Assembly (NCBI RefSeq): GCF_001642475.1
Contig: NW_019173934.1
Location: forward strand, 558,001-622,000
DNA: 64,000 bases
Reading direction: 5' to 3'
DNA from: Fonsecaea monophora
Taxonomy: Eukaryota > Ascomycota > Eurotiomycetes > Chaetothyriales > Herpotrichiellaceae
Numbering within the stretch: the stretch's first letter is position 1; the number at the start of each line of letters is the position of its first letter. A model generated the notes under the pieces. It did no database searches and was not told the DNA's origin. It worked only from the letters and a program-made list of their open reading frames with translations. The position numbers and the translations under genes were made by a program. Shown one piece after another: positions 1 to 11,277 of the stretch.

Positions 1-221
1 TGCCTTTAATGCGAGAATATCACGAGAGAAATTGCAGAAGCCAGAGAGCCCAGGAGCCCCGCTTACGCAAAGGCTGATGCGAATACGAACCCGCTCGTAT
101 AGGTCCGCGTAGCTTGTCCTGGTTCCCGCACAACGTCGCACATGTGCTCTCCGAACATCCCAGACCGCCAGCCCGTGCCCAGTTTCCTTCATGTTCAGTC
201 CAATCATAAAGTCCAAACATT
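1..221. other. 3' flank of DCP2
   Basis: Downstream flank of DCP2. No other gene, RNA or repeat was recognised here; it probably includes the DCP2 3' untranslated region. Confidence 0.4.
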
Positions 222-2962
222 TCATTGCTCCTGGCTTGCGATTCTGCCCAAGTATCCCAAGAGGAACGCCTTGTTCTCTGCGCCTGTCTGTCGCTTTTCA
301 CCCGCAGCACGCCCTGTTCCTTGCCCACTCATAATTGATGTCATGCTTCCCACACGGGATGTCCGTGTGGAAATGGGTTCAGTCCCGGAGAGTGGCACCT
401 CTCCATTGGCGCTGAGGATTTGACTAGATGTCAAAGGCGACACTATGCCCGAACTAGGCTGTACTGTTGTTGCCCTAGGCGTAGTGTCCGGTCCCCCACT
501 AAACAGAGACAGCAACGTTTGTTTCTGCGCCTCGGTTTGGGATGGTTTCCGGCTCGGTGTCGATTTTTCGCCAAAGCCTGCCCCAGATGGAGGTGATAGA
601 GCCGCAGCCAGCGAAATCGGCTGCTGATTTGGAGTCTCGTTTACACTGGCGACTCCACCAGCGATGGCTGCTTCCGTGTTCTGCGGCCGACGAAGAATTT
701 GAGGCTGAAACGGTTTCGTTTGCTCCTTTGGGGTTGCCCTGTCCCTCGCTGTCCGCCTTGAGGTAGATTTGGGCACTCTTGGAGACCGTGGAGGCTGAGA
801 GCGAGACTCTTCTGAACGCGTCAAAATCTTGACCGGCGTAGGTTGATTGGGATCGTACAGCGTCCTGTTGGCAGGAAGCGGGCTGCGGCCCATCTCGTTC
901 GTCGCATGCCTGCTCGCTCTGGAGACCACCTCAAATTCCGGTTGATTCAACGGGCCACTGATCGTAGCAGATGTTTCGCCCTCTTTTGGAGGGGGTCGTT
1001 TTATCTCGGTCGCTTTTCTTGGTACTTCTTGGACGCCCTTTCCCAACAACGACAGAAGGTCCTCCTTGTTCGGTTTCGAGTTATGAGACGAAGTAGAAGC
1101 AGCCGTCGCTGCGAGTTCCACTGGCGGTGGGCGTGGAACGACTGAGATCTCCGTTGGTCTAGGCGGTGATGGTTGGGTAAAAAGCTGGAGCAGGGATGAC
1201 TGTTGTGCATTCTGAGGTCGTCTGAAAGGCAGCACAGGGAATTCCTGACTTGCAACGCCCGCATTTGCGGAACCCCGTAACGGTGCGTTTGAAGACCAGG
1301 GGGGCAGAATATTGCCAGGTCCTTGGACGGCGTGATTGTCCGTGAGTGGAAGGGCGGTCGGTACACTCTGCGTTTGCGCCTGCCCTGGCTGCGAAGCCCC
1401 AACCCGGCCCAAAGTGTTAGGGGTCGACGGCTCGAATTGAGGTGCTGGCTGAATAGTTGGGCTCGTCGCTCCCTTGAAAACATCCAATAGAGCTTTTGTG
1501 TGGTTGGTCAGCTTAGGCAACGCACTGGCTGGGGGAATGGTCGCTCGTCCGTGCTGTGTGGTTCCATCGGGCGCAAATAATGGATCGGAAGTCCTTTGGA
1601 AAGGTGTGACCCGTGGCATGTTCTGAATGGGATAAGCGGCCGCATTCGAGATAGCTGTCGAATCTGGTTTCGGGGGAGCTTGCTGTGCGGGCAAAACCAC
1701 ATTGCCTTGAGACTGCGCCTGGAACGGAGGTGGGGGCTGGGCTTGGTCTATCTGTGGCTGTCGTACATGTGAAATATGCGGCGATTGTTGAACCTCGGGC
1801 GGCAACGAGATCTGTTCAAGTGGAGTTCGAGGCACGGTAGCGACGGACCGGTTCTGCAGATCCCCTCGCAGAAGAGCCAGAAGAGCATTGGACTTTTCAG
1901 TGTCGACCTGCGGCATATGACTTGGTGGCAATGCTGCTTGAGGCGGTGCAGCTTGCCCTCCAATATGAAGAAGCTCCTTAAGATGTGAGCTTGGGTCGAC
2001 AACATTAGACTCGGAGACTTCAGGAAGATCACTGATGGCCGGTGGTAAGGACTCTCCAAGGCGTGCCCCAATGCCGTTCTGTTCGTCTTCGGTTGTCACC
2101 TCCTCCGGCACCATTGGGGGAGCTGCTAGGTGTGAGCTGTACCGGTTTTCCTTCTTTCGCTGCTGAGCTATCCATTTCTTGAGCGGGTTCAAAAAGGGTG
2201 CCACCATATAAAACTTGTTTGCGTTGATTGCTGTGTGATCCGTACCACTGCCGTCATGCTGGCGATGATTATTCTTCTTCAACGTGGGCAAATCTGTCAA
2301 TTTGTACCATTCGATCTTGCTGATCTCTTTCCGCGTCCTGGGTTCGAAATGTGCATCTCTGGGTACTCCTCGGAAAACATACAGTCTCATGTGCTGTTCT
2401 CTCATTGTAACTTCGATATATTTCATATCTTTCTCGTCCTTAACGAGGCCAGCCTCACGAACGTCGAAACCGGTCTCTTCATAGACTTCCCGCACCGCAC
2501 AATCGAGATCATTCTCGTCCTTGTTGATCTTCCCACGGGGGAAGCTCCAGTTCGCGCTCTTCTTCCAGCCTTTCACGAGAACAACCTCGTCCATGGATTC
2601 ATTTAGCAGAATAGCGCCTCGGACAGGCACGCGGGATTTGTAGGCCAGGAACTCCGCGAAAGCGGTGGTATGGTGCTGGGCAGACCATTGCGAGAAAAGC
2701 GGACAGTGCTGAAATATACGTAGACTGAAGGCGCGTAGAGAAAGAGATGGGAGAGACGGGTCAAGGGGCCGAATGAAGTCTTCATAGAACCATTGCGCCT
2801 CCTCAACTTGGAAGCAAATGCGCTCCACAGACTCCAGCTCCTCTGGGGGAAGGTTTATGATGAATCGGACACAGAGGTCATCCAACCCTGGGAACATAGA
2901 GCGTTAGCATCTCAAGCAATAAATCACGCTAGGTGAGGCGTCTCACAGTCCTCCAGCTGCAT
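222..2962 (-). CDS. DCP2: mRNA decapping enzyme subunit 2 (Nudix hydrolase)
   Basis: Catalytic subunit of the cytoplasmic mRNA decapping complex, which removes the 5' m7G cap before 5'-3' decay. The 893-aa model has two exons: 2962-2947 (start MQLED) and 2887-222, with a 59-nt GT-AG intron. Splicing restores the family start MQLEDWLDDLCVRF, which is why I place the start at 2962. Residues 1-95 are the Dcp2 box A regulatory domain. Residues about 97-245 are the Nudix fold, with a full Nudix box at about 124-146 (GKINKDEND then REVYEETG). The remaining 640 residues are Pro/Gln/Ser-rich and disordered, with short Leu-rich motifs (LLALLRG, LLDVFKG, LLSLLGKG, LLSLFSGG) and a leucine-rich C-end. 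Head-to-head with the DUF4112 gene. Confidence 0.95.
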
Positions 2963-3568
2963 CTCTCGAGTTTGTTGTTGGACGGGAATATCTGTTCATC
3001 TCCACTGCGCTGGAGATTGCGGGAGGCAAGAATCACGATTCGGGATCAAACGGGACTGCAGAGGTTACAGCCTCGCGTTCAAGAGTTGCGATGCTGTTGT
3101 GAATGGGCGTTTGGCCAGTCAGATCGGAGGGGTATGGTTTGCTACGGTGACTGTGAGACACGCGCAAGAGAAGAGAGTCTAGCTCTCGAAGTCGGTGGCT
3201 GTGCAAATTTGCTGTGGCTGGTGTTTTGGCACAGCCACTAAATGACGAATTGAATGACGTTGGCGCGCATGCGGGCGCAGGGAGAGTGTCAGGGAAATGC
3301 AGCGCGTAGAAAACCCGTTTGACAGAATCTAAATGCCAATCACTTACCGCAAGCCATCCTGGCTTCTGACAGCACTTTGTTCTTGCGACTCATCTTGTCT
3401 TTGTTTGGCAAGACTAAATCTGCAGGGACATAAAGCCACAGATATCATTAGGGTGGTCTTTGTGGGCATTTAAGACCTTCGCCAGCCCTCTTCCCTCGCC
3501 TTTCCCACTATACACCTAATTTTCGACTTCCCTGCTGTTCGCGCCTCACAACAACAGACGTCGCAAAG
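2963..3568. promoter_or_regulatory. Divergent intergenic region DCP2 / DUF4112
   Basis: 606 bp shared by two divergent genes. A pyrimidine-rich stretch (about 3480-3545) just before the + strand start is typical of fungal core promoters. A GC-rich near-palindrome lies around 3263-3280. No further element could be assigned. Confidence 0.5.
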
Positions 3569-4405
3569 ATGACATCTTACGCCGCAAAGCTGGTAGCCAA
3601 GAAGCTATTCAAAGAGAATTCAGCCAACAAAGGCGGCCGTGAGGTATGGGACATGAAATCAAGAGCCCAAGTCTCCTCTGACATGACACAGGATCCCTTC
3701 TTCGAGACGATACCCGCTACCAGGCTCGGAGGACTCTACAAAACCACAAAGAAGCGAAGAAGAGCTCTCCCTCCAGGCCTGACCCCAGAAGAGGAGAAGA
3801 TTCTTACCAAGGCGAAAAGACGAGCCTATCGCGTCGACCTTTGCCTGGGAAGCTTTTTGGGCACAAGATTCGGCTGGGGCGCGGTCATTGGCTTGATACC
3901 TGGGTAAGTCGAGTGCTGATTCTCTAGGACACATATGCAGTGCCCGACGCTGACGACTATTAGTATTGGTGACTTCCTGGACCTCTTCCTTGCACTGATG
4001 GTCTACCGCACCTGCTGCTCCGTTGAACCACAATTATCCGCATCCATCAAAACGCGCATGCAAATGAATGTTCTCATTGACTTCGTGGTTGGGCTCGTCC
4101 CCTTTGTCGGTGACCTCGTGGATGCGGCATACAAGTGCAACACCAGAAATGTGGTTCTGCTCGAGAAGGAATTGCGCGCGCGTGGTCAGAAGAGGATTAA
4201 GGGTACTCCGCAGGCCAATGTTGCAGACCCAAGTCTTCCAGATGAGTTCGATTACCAGAACGAGGAGGGTAGACTGAATGCCCAGAACGGTCCTCCCCCG
4301 AGATATACTTCACGACGAGAGTCCAGGAGGTCAAATCGAGAGAGGCAACGAGACGTCGAAGCCGCGGAAGGTGTACCTCCGCCCATGCCTGCTCGGACCC
4401 GTTGA
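3569..4405 (+). CDS. DUF4112 family membrane protein
   Basis: Two exons, 3569-3903 and 3964-4405, joined by a 60-nt intron (gtaagt...ttag), give 258 aa. The region around residues 90-170 carries the paired DUF4112 signature GLIPGIGD and GLVPFVGD inside two hydrophobic segments; the first motif is split by the intron. The N-terminus is basic, and the C-terminal tail of about 70 residues is Arg- and Pro-rich and disordered. Bacterial and fungal DUF4112 proteins are small membrane proteins of unknown function, so no role is assigned. It faces DCP2 head-to-head and its 3' end converges on CTU2 with only about 155 bp between. Confidence 0.85.
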
Positions 4406-4560
4406 GTTTGCGCGTTGCGAGAGCAAGCCGTGCTCTACCTTGATATGATATTACATTTGAAACTCGGCAGTCAGAGCGATAGCAAACATTGAGCGTTCCT
4501 TTTCCTCCTTTGTCAAAGAGTCCAGAAAGAAGAAACGGGGTACTGAGATCGGGTGGGGAT

Positions 4561-5667
4561 TCACGAGCCTCCATATCCGGAGGAATCTTGAGGTTTAATA
4601 TCCTGCTTCACCCTCGCACATCCGTAGCAAAGAACAGTATTTTCCAATGAGCTCTCGTGATGTGTTATTGCCGGCATTCCACAGACTGGGCAAGTTTTTG
4701 TCTCGTGGTTAGCGGTCTTAACTTGAAGTTTACTCGCTGTTCGCACCACGTTTGCCATTATACCAGGGTACTTGACTCCCTGACCGGTGATGTAGTTGCT
4801 GAGGAGGTCGTCAATCGAGGTATTGCGAATGGTTGATGGTTGACGATCTGTTATTTCATCCCTCGACTCTACCACCAGAGGGTTTGACAAAACTTGTGCA
4901 TAAGTCTGAAGCTCAACCTTGAACAGGTCACGAGAGGGATAGTTAAAATTTACCCCATACACGGAGAGTCCGTCGGCGATGGTTGAAGAGACTGACCCAC
5001 CTCTACCTTTCGCAACATCTGCCAGTGCCAGCGCTGCCAAACGACTATCCGAATGGCCCCACAGCACAGCCTCGCAACTTTGTTGTTTGGCAATTGAGAC
5101 CAGTAGTCTCCGGAGAAGGATCGATATCAAGTCTGCTCGTGCGGTCACGGATGTAGAAGCGGAGAGTACGCGGTGCAAAAACGTCTCATTTTCTTCGCCT
5201 TCGTGACGATCAATCCCGAGATGCGTGAGGGATCGGTCAATTTTCTCGTCCAAGCGGAAGACATCGTGGAGATAGAAGAGTGGGAGAAAGTCGTGCAAAG
5301 GAAACCTGCTGCGGACTGCCTGATAGTGCTCCTCGACCTCAGTCCGAGTCTCGGTGTCAGGCAGTACGACCCGAGCGATGATGAGGCCGTAAGCAGTTCG
5401 ATTGCGATTCTCCACTTGCTTGCGCAGTTGAGCATCAAGCACTTGTAACAGAACAAGAGAAGAGACACCGCCAGAGATTGGGAGAAAGAGCCGGCGCTTT
5501 TGATCTCCCGTAAGATTTTTGAAGCGGTACGACTCCATTCGTTTGAGGATTTTGGAGTTTACATATCGGATGAAACATGTAGCACATAGGCGCCGGTGTC
5601 TGATATCCAGGCTGGCGGGATGCTCTTGACAGTCGACACAAACGTCGCCCTGAAAGCCTATGGTCAT
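4561..5667 (-). CDS. NCS2: Cytoplasmic tRNA 2-thiolation protein 2
   Basis: Partner of Ncs6/Ctu1 in the URM1-dependent thiolation of wobble uridine (mcm5s2U34) in cytosolic tRNAs for Lys, Glu and Gln. The 368-aa single-exon model has an N-terminal Cys cluster (CVDC at 10-13, CATC at 28-31), a degenerate PP-loop SGGVSS at about 65-70 (Ctu2 typically lacks the Asp found in catalytic paralogues), and a C-terminal zinc-ribbon-like pair CPVC/CYGC near 325-350. It is somewhat short for fungal Ctu2. A small upstream exon is possible but I found no convincing one, so the first in-frame ATG is used. Confidence 0.88.
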   Translation of the reverse strand: MTIGFQGDVCVDCQEHPASLDIRHRRLCATCFIRYVNSKILKRMESYRFKNLTGDQKRRLFLPISGGVSSLVLLQVLDAQLRKQVENRNRTAYGLIIARVVLPDTETRTEVEEHYQAVRSRFPLHDFLPLFYLHDVFRLDEKIDRSLTHLGIDRHEGEENETFLHRVLSASTSVTARADLISILLRRLLVSIAKQQSCEAVLWGHSDSRLAALALADVAKGRGGSVSSTIADGLSVYGVNFNYPSRDLFKVELQTYAQVLSNPLVVESRDEITDRQPSTIRNTSIDDLLSNYITGQGVKYPGIMANVVRTASKLQVKTANHETKTCPVCGMPAITHHESSLENTVLCYGCARVKQDIKPQDSSGYGGS

Positions 5668-6617
5668 TGCGCCTGGGGGAGTTGATCCCGGAAGATTGTG
5701 GATGGGAAACTTGACTGATGGTGAGCACAGATGGACCGAGTTGCAGGGCTAGGATATCTACTGTATGCATGTATGTACAAGGCAAGTTCAAAACTTCAAT
5801 TACTGGCTTGGGAAAAAAGTTTTGTTAATAATATGGGGCGCATCAGGGCGATGAACGAGGGGAGACTGCGCCGCTTAGACTCGCCGCTTTTAATGCTCCT
5901 CCCCTGCGACCAGCATCTCCGGCAAGATTGTTTCCTCCTTACTAGGTAGCCTCCTTTCTATGAACTTGTTAATAAAAGGTGGTTGCTAGAAGCAGCCATT
6001 ACAGAGAACACCCTATACCAAATCATAGCCAACCGTGAAAGTCTTGGTCGCACCCTGCGCCCAGTGCTTGTCTATATTGCAGGCCAATCACTATTCCCTG
6101 CGATAACACGGGCAACCGGATTTAATCCAAATATCCTCCCCGAATATAGGTAACCCTTTTCCAAGGATACGATATGATGATCCTAAGTGCCAGGTGATCA
6201 AGAATCACCCAGGCCGGTGGTTCTGTGACGTACAACATACACAACAAATCAAATTCCACGTGTGTGGTAGTATGACGTAAAATAGGATTGTCCACCCCTC
6301 CCCCCTTCATTCCCGCGCCTCACAAGACATGGGCGCCGACTGATGCAAGTCGCCGAGATCCAAAAGTCAAAGAGGGTGAGAGGAAGCGAGGTAGATCTAG
6401 GCCGTTGATAAGACTGCGCCGTTGTAACCGTAGAACTTCCTTTTGTCAGAGAAGGGTAGCCTGTCCGCCTTGCTCCTCCGCCAAATACACATTCCCCAAG
6501 TTTCGCTATTTCTCACCTGGTCCCTGTGCGAATTCCAACTCGTTTCTCTGAACGAGAGTTGACTCTGCTCCCCCGGCAGCATTCACCAAACATTGACACA
6601 CGCGAAAGCTAAGAGTC
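5668..6617. other. Intergenic region upstream of NCS2 and the repeat protein gene
   Basis: 950 bp between divergent genes, with an AT-rich centre (about 5940-6270). Short reading frames here have no recognisable protein features. No RNA gene or repeat seen. Confidence 0.4.
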
Positions 6618-7189
6618 ATGGGCACGAGCATTATGCAATCAGGCAAAGAACCACCCTCAGGCATACAGGGCAGAGGCACACTAGATGAGCCGTATGACCA
6701 AGGAAACGCACCAGGTAGGCAGCCAGTGGACACATCCTGTTGTGCACTCCTCACTGAGTGTCTGCTTGCTGCAGAAAACACCGCCCTCCGTTCAGATCAA
6801 GAACCTCTATCAGGCGTGCAGGGCAAAGGCACAGCGACAGAGCCGTACGATAAAGGGAATGCAGGAGGTAAAGTTGTGTGCATCCGTTCTGCAGCATCTC
6901 CATAACTAAACCCATTGTAATCGCAGAAAGCACTACATCTTCACAGCCGACGAACGCCCCTGCCTCGAGCGCTTCGGCGGCACAGAAAACTGCCTCCACC
7001 AAACCCTCCGAGACAAGAATCAACCCATTGAGCGCGCCGACAAGACGCCCTGCTGAAGAGCGGGACGTCAGCCCCGGGACATTACCGGACGGCTCTCACG
7101 CACAAACGAGTGGTGACCGTGGGGAGAGCTACGAGCCAGGGAAGGGACTCCACAGACTCAAGGGCAAGCTGGGGTTTGGAAGACATTAG
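6618..7189 (+). CDS. Small Gly-rich protein with duplicated motif (function unknown)
   Basis: Three exons, 6618-6714, 6775-6867 and 6927-7189, give 150 aa. Exons 1 and 2 each encode one copy of a motif of about 23 residues: EPPSGIQGRGTLDEPYDQGN and EPLSGVQGKGTATEPYDKGN. Both introns are phase 1 and sit at the same place after each copy, so exon 2 looks like an exon duplication. The C-terminal third is Ser/Thr/Ala-rich and ends in a basic segment, LKGKLGFGRH. No signal peptide or membrane segment. Small proteins with the SG-x-x-GKGT...EPYD-x-GN motif occur in filamentous ascomycetes, from memory, with no known role. Intron 1 is 60 nt and has no in-frame stop, so its retention would keep the frame. 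Confidence 0.75.
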
Positions 7190-7766
7190 AAAGAAGCTTG
7201 GGTGGCGTATTGCGTTCATCAACGTCATATTTGCGCAGTCTCACGAGATGGGGAGGGCTCTGCGTCTTACAAGCTCTCATAGACCGACCAGATTATGCGA
7301 CTGCTGTTGTAAGAACATTGCCATTTGGTGGCATTGATCGTCTAGGATATACTTTCGCCCAAGTCCACAGAATTAGCTAGCGGTCGGTCATGTTAGGCTA
7401 ATGGTGGATTAACCTTGAGCGTAGAAGTACAATAAAGCTGAGGATATGGAAGCGAAATGAAATGCTAGTATATCGCCGTGGTGGAAAGCCAACCCATTCA
7501 ATCAATGGCTCGTCGTCTACTCGGTAAGAACAACCGAACTACGCCGTGCTACGACTTTATCGGACGGAGAATGTCCGACCTCACGTCAACGCTTACATAC
7601 CTAAGGGTCCATATAGACATGTTCGTCAATCTTTTTGATTGCTAATTGTTACGATAACTCTGATCTATCTCTATAGGCTTCAAAACCATCTCAAGTTTAT
7701 TGATACGTCTATTCGATACTCAAACAGCTTAAGTCTCTGTGGATCCTCCTCACCGCCTAGGTCGAG
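7190..7766. other. Intergenic region upstream of the SDR gene
   Basis: 577 bp between two tandem + strand genes: the terminator side of the repeat-protein gene and the promoter side of the SDR. Nothing else recognised. Confidence 0.4.
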
Positions 7767-8737
7767 ATGTCTACCGTCGACATTCCCAAGCTTGAAGCGG
7801 GAAATCTGTTCAATGTCAATGGCCTCGTGGCCGTGATCACTGGCGGTGGCTCAGGTACGGTAGGACCTCAGTCGGCAAGTTCTGCATGTTAACGCCTGTT
7901 CCAGGACTCGGTCGCATGATGGCACGAGCACTGGCAGCCAACGGAGCCTCAAAAGTCTTCATTATCGGCCGGCGTGAAAACAGCTTGAAGGAAACCGCTG
8001 ATTCTATACCGGGAGGCACCATCATTCCCCTGGTTGGAGATGTGACTTCGAAGGCTTCGCTTCAACAATGCTTTGAAAAGGTCAAAGCAGAGGTCGACCA
8101 TATCGATGTCCTCGTGGCAAACAGCGGGATATCAGGTCCATCAGTGCCGACACTGGATTCCAACCAGAACCCTGTATCCATTGAGCAACTTGCTACGAAC
8201 ATGTGGAAGCCTGAACCGGAGGAGGTGACGCAGACATATGCCATCAATATCACCGGTGTTCATTTCACTATTGCGGCATTCCTCCCACTTCTGGATGCGG
8301 CCAACAAGAGGAGACCTGCCCCTACAAAGGACAACTTCACCCCTCGTCCTCAGATCATCACCACGGGATCTATTGGAGGGTTCAATCGCAAGCCTCTAGG
8401 GAATCTCAGCTATGGTGCTAGCAAGTCTGGGGTGATGTTTCTTTCCAAACAGCTATCAACGGCGCTCGTGCCTTATGATATCAGAGTGAACACGATCGCT
8501 CCGGGACTCTACTACTCGGAAATGACACATGGAATGTACCAAGCTCAAGGGAAGACCGAGATTCACAATGTTGAGGGTACATTCAACAGAGAGGTCGTCC
8601 CTGCGACCAGAACTGGCGATGAGCAGGACATGGCAGGAGTCATCTTGTGGCTCTGCTCGCGAGCCGGTGCATACATCAACGGATGTGTTGTGGTTACGGA
8701 CGGTGGACGACTTAGTGTTATGCCTGCAGCATATTAG
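7767..8737 (+). CDS. Short-chain dehydrogenase/reductase
   Basis: Exon 1 (7767-7854) and exon 2 (7905-8737), joined by a 50-nt intron, give 306 aa of a classical SDR. The intron falls inside the cofactor motif and splicing restores TGGGSGLG at residues 25-32 for NAD(P) binding. The family pattern follows: NSG at the end of beta-4, a catalytic Ser in TTGSIGG, and the YGASK active-site Tyr/Lys. The C-terminus ends with the usual INGCVVVTDGG strand. The substrate cannot be read from the sequence. Neighbours (an unknown small protein and HMG-CoA synthase) give no clear pathway, so this is annotated as an oxidoreductase of unknown specificity. Confidence 0.9.
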
Positions 8738-9698
8738 ACGGGAATGGGTAATATGGGATAGAGAAGGTAAGGTCTCTAGAGGTACCGAGTACGAGGTATA
8801 GATTGGACTATGGATTAAGGGGTTAAAGAGGGCCATAACAGGGATTGATGAATCGTATAACTAGACCGTGGCATCACCTCGGAGACAGCCACAATCAAGC
8901 ACGAGAAATTCGACCCACAGGAATGATTCTAATCCATCCCTTTGATTTCAGGGGAAATGGGTTCATATGAGGACGAGTGATGCCGGAGTTGACAGTTCCG
9001 TGTAGAACGATGTTTCGTGCTACCAACGAGCCACAGGTCAGAAAAATTGCCCGCGGAACCTTCCTACTCTGGGTTGGCTAGAGAGTGGCATCATGCAGGA
9101 ACATCAAATCTGCTTTTCCAGTTCCCGAATCATCCCACCACAATTCCAGCGCCGCAGCCACACCGCCCGCGAATAAGGCTCTACCATTGGCTGTTTAAGG
9201 TGCTCTTAGGCATGAACTAAACTCTAGACTAGAACTTAATCGTGCTTAAAGGGTCCCTAGCTGCAGTCGTCCTCCCCCAACAGGGCTCGACACTTTTCGC
9301 CTGTCGAAATTTGTGGGCTTCTGCTGCCATCATTTGTTGTCAGGTACCTCGTACATGCCTGGCTGCTTGGTCGCTACAAAAGCATCTCGATATCTCTGTT
9401 ACTCTCACCGCAAGGACTTTAGAAATCTCTCTACTATTAATTGTTACCTTCCCAGTCGTCAACACCTTGAGGTAGCAGACGAAGTGACTTTCCTGCGATC
9501 TTCAACACCGACATCGGCACCGTTTTGTTTGGCGCATCCCCACCAAAATTATCTCGCTCCCCTCAGTGATATTTATCACTCCTTGGTCTCCCCACCTCAC
9601 CGCCTCCTTTACTCTTCGACAATAAAACGTCCTCTGGAGTTTCTTCACTTTCCCATAGACATACCTTGAATTTGAAGAAACACATTGCCACTAACATC
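8738..9698. promoter_or_regulatory. Intergenic region and HMG-CoA synthase promoter
   Basis: 961 bp. The last 200 bp are pyrimidine-rich, as expected for a strong fungal promoter and 5' leader. A perfect 7-bp inverted repeat, AGTGATA-TT-TATCACT, lies at 9565-9580, about 120 bp before the start codon. No gene recognised. Confidence 0.5.
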
Positions 9699-11277
9699 AT
9701 GGCTTCGCGACCTCAAAACATCGGCATCAAAGCCATTGAAATCTACTTTCCAAGTCAGGTATGCTAGAACGACAGCAGACTGGCTATTGAACTGAGCAGC
9801 CGCTAATTCATACCCAGTGCGTGGACCAAGCCGACCTGGAGAAGTTCGACGGTGTCTCGGCCGGTAAATACACCATTGGCCTGGGGCAGACAAGAATGTC
9901 CTTCTGCGACGACAGAGAAGGTGAGTGGCAAAGCTTCCCAAGATGCCCAACTTGAGACCCGACTAATCCAAGCACAGACATTTATTCCATCGCCCTTACC
10001 ACTCTGACGAGTCTGATCTCAAAGTACTCTATCGACCTGAAAAATGTTGGGAGGCTAGAAGTTGGCACAGAAACCATGCTGGACAAGAGCAAAAGTGTGA
10101 AATCAGTGTTGATGCAACTATTCGAAGAGTCGGGCAACTTCAACGTTGAGGGCGTCGACTCGTACAATGCTTGCTAGTAAGTTCTGGATGATTGTTGCAG
10201 TGTAGAGGGGCCGGGAATCTGACGCGCTGCAGTGGCGGTACAAACGCAGTCTTCAACTCTCTCAACTGGATCGAATCATCTGCATGGGACGGAAGAGACG
10301 CTCTCGTGGTTGCCGGCGACATTGCCCTTTACAAGAAAGGGAATGCTCGTCCAACTGGCGGCGCCGGCTGCGTGGCCATGTTGATCGGCCCGGATGCTCC
10401 TGTTGTCTTCGAAGCTGGTCTCCGGGGTTCCTACATCACCCATGCCTACGATTTTTACAAGCCTGATCTGACCAGTGAATATCCTTATGTTGACGGACAA
10501 TTTTCCCTGAGGTGCTACACCGAGGCCGTTGATGCATGCTACAGAGCGTACAATGCCCGGGAGAAGGTACTCAAGTCACAGGCTAATGACGTCAATGGAC
10601 ATGCGCATGTTAATGGAAACGGCGTGCGCAAGGAAGATGACGAGAAGGCCCCTATGGATCGATTCGACTATATGGCCTTCCACGCCCCCACCTGCAAACT
10701 TGTCTCCAAATCGTACGCCCGGCTGCTGTACAACGATTTCCTCGAAGATCCAAGCCACCCCCAGTTCAAGGAGGTTGCACCCGAGCTGCGGGATTTGGAC
10801 TACCAGGCATCTCTGACGGACAAGACTGTCGAGAAGACGTTTATGGCCTTGACCAAGAAGCGCTTTGCCGAACGAGTGCAGCCTGCCATTCAAGTGGCCA
10901 CCATGTGTGGTAACATGTACTGTGGCAGCGTTTACGGTGGGCTTGTCGGACTGATCAGCAACATTGCCCCGAAAACACTTCACGGCAAGAGAGTTGGAGT
11001 CTTCAGTTACGGTAGCGGTCTCGCCAGCTCCATGTTTAGCCTAAAGGTCGTTGGTGACACGACAGAAATGGCCACAAAGCTCAATCTTCAGGAACGACTA
11101 GACGCCCGACGGGTCGTTGCACCCGAAGTGTATGACGAAATGTGTATGCTCCGGGAAAAGGCGCATCTCAAGAAGGATTTCAAACCATCGGGTGATGTCA
11201 AGCATCTTGTGCCGGGAACATACTACTTGACCGAGGTCGACGAGATGTTCCGACGAAAGTATGAGGTCAAGGCATGA
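9699..11277 (+). CDS. ERG13: Hydroxymethylglutaryl-CoA synthase
   Basis: Condenses acetyl-CoA with acetoacetyl-CoA to HMG-CoA, the entry step of the mevalonate and ergosterol pathway. Four exons, 9699-9758, 9818-9920, 9978-10176 and 10233-11277, give 468 aa, the normal family length. The catalytic Cys is Cys120 in SYNACYGGT; the third intron splits the Tyr codon just after it. Other family features: the N-terminal IGIKAIEIYFPS strand, the KYTIGLGQ segment, the GGAGCVAMLIG loop, and the active-site His in FHAPTCKLVSKS. A hydrophilic insert around NGNGVRKEDDEK is a usual variable loop of fungal enzymes. No targeting signal, consistent with the cytosolic isoform. Confidence 0.97.
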
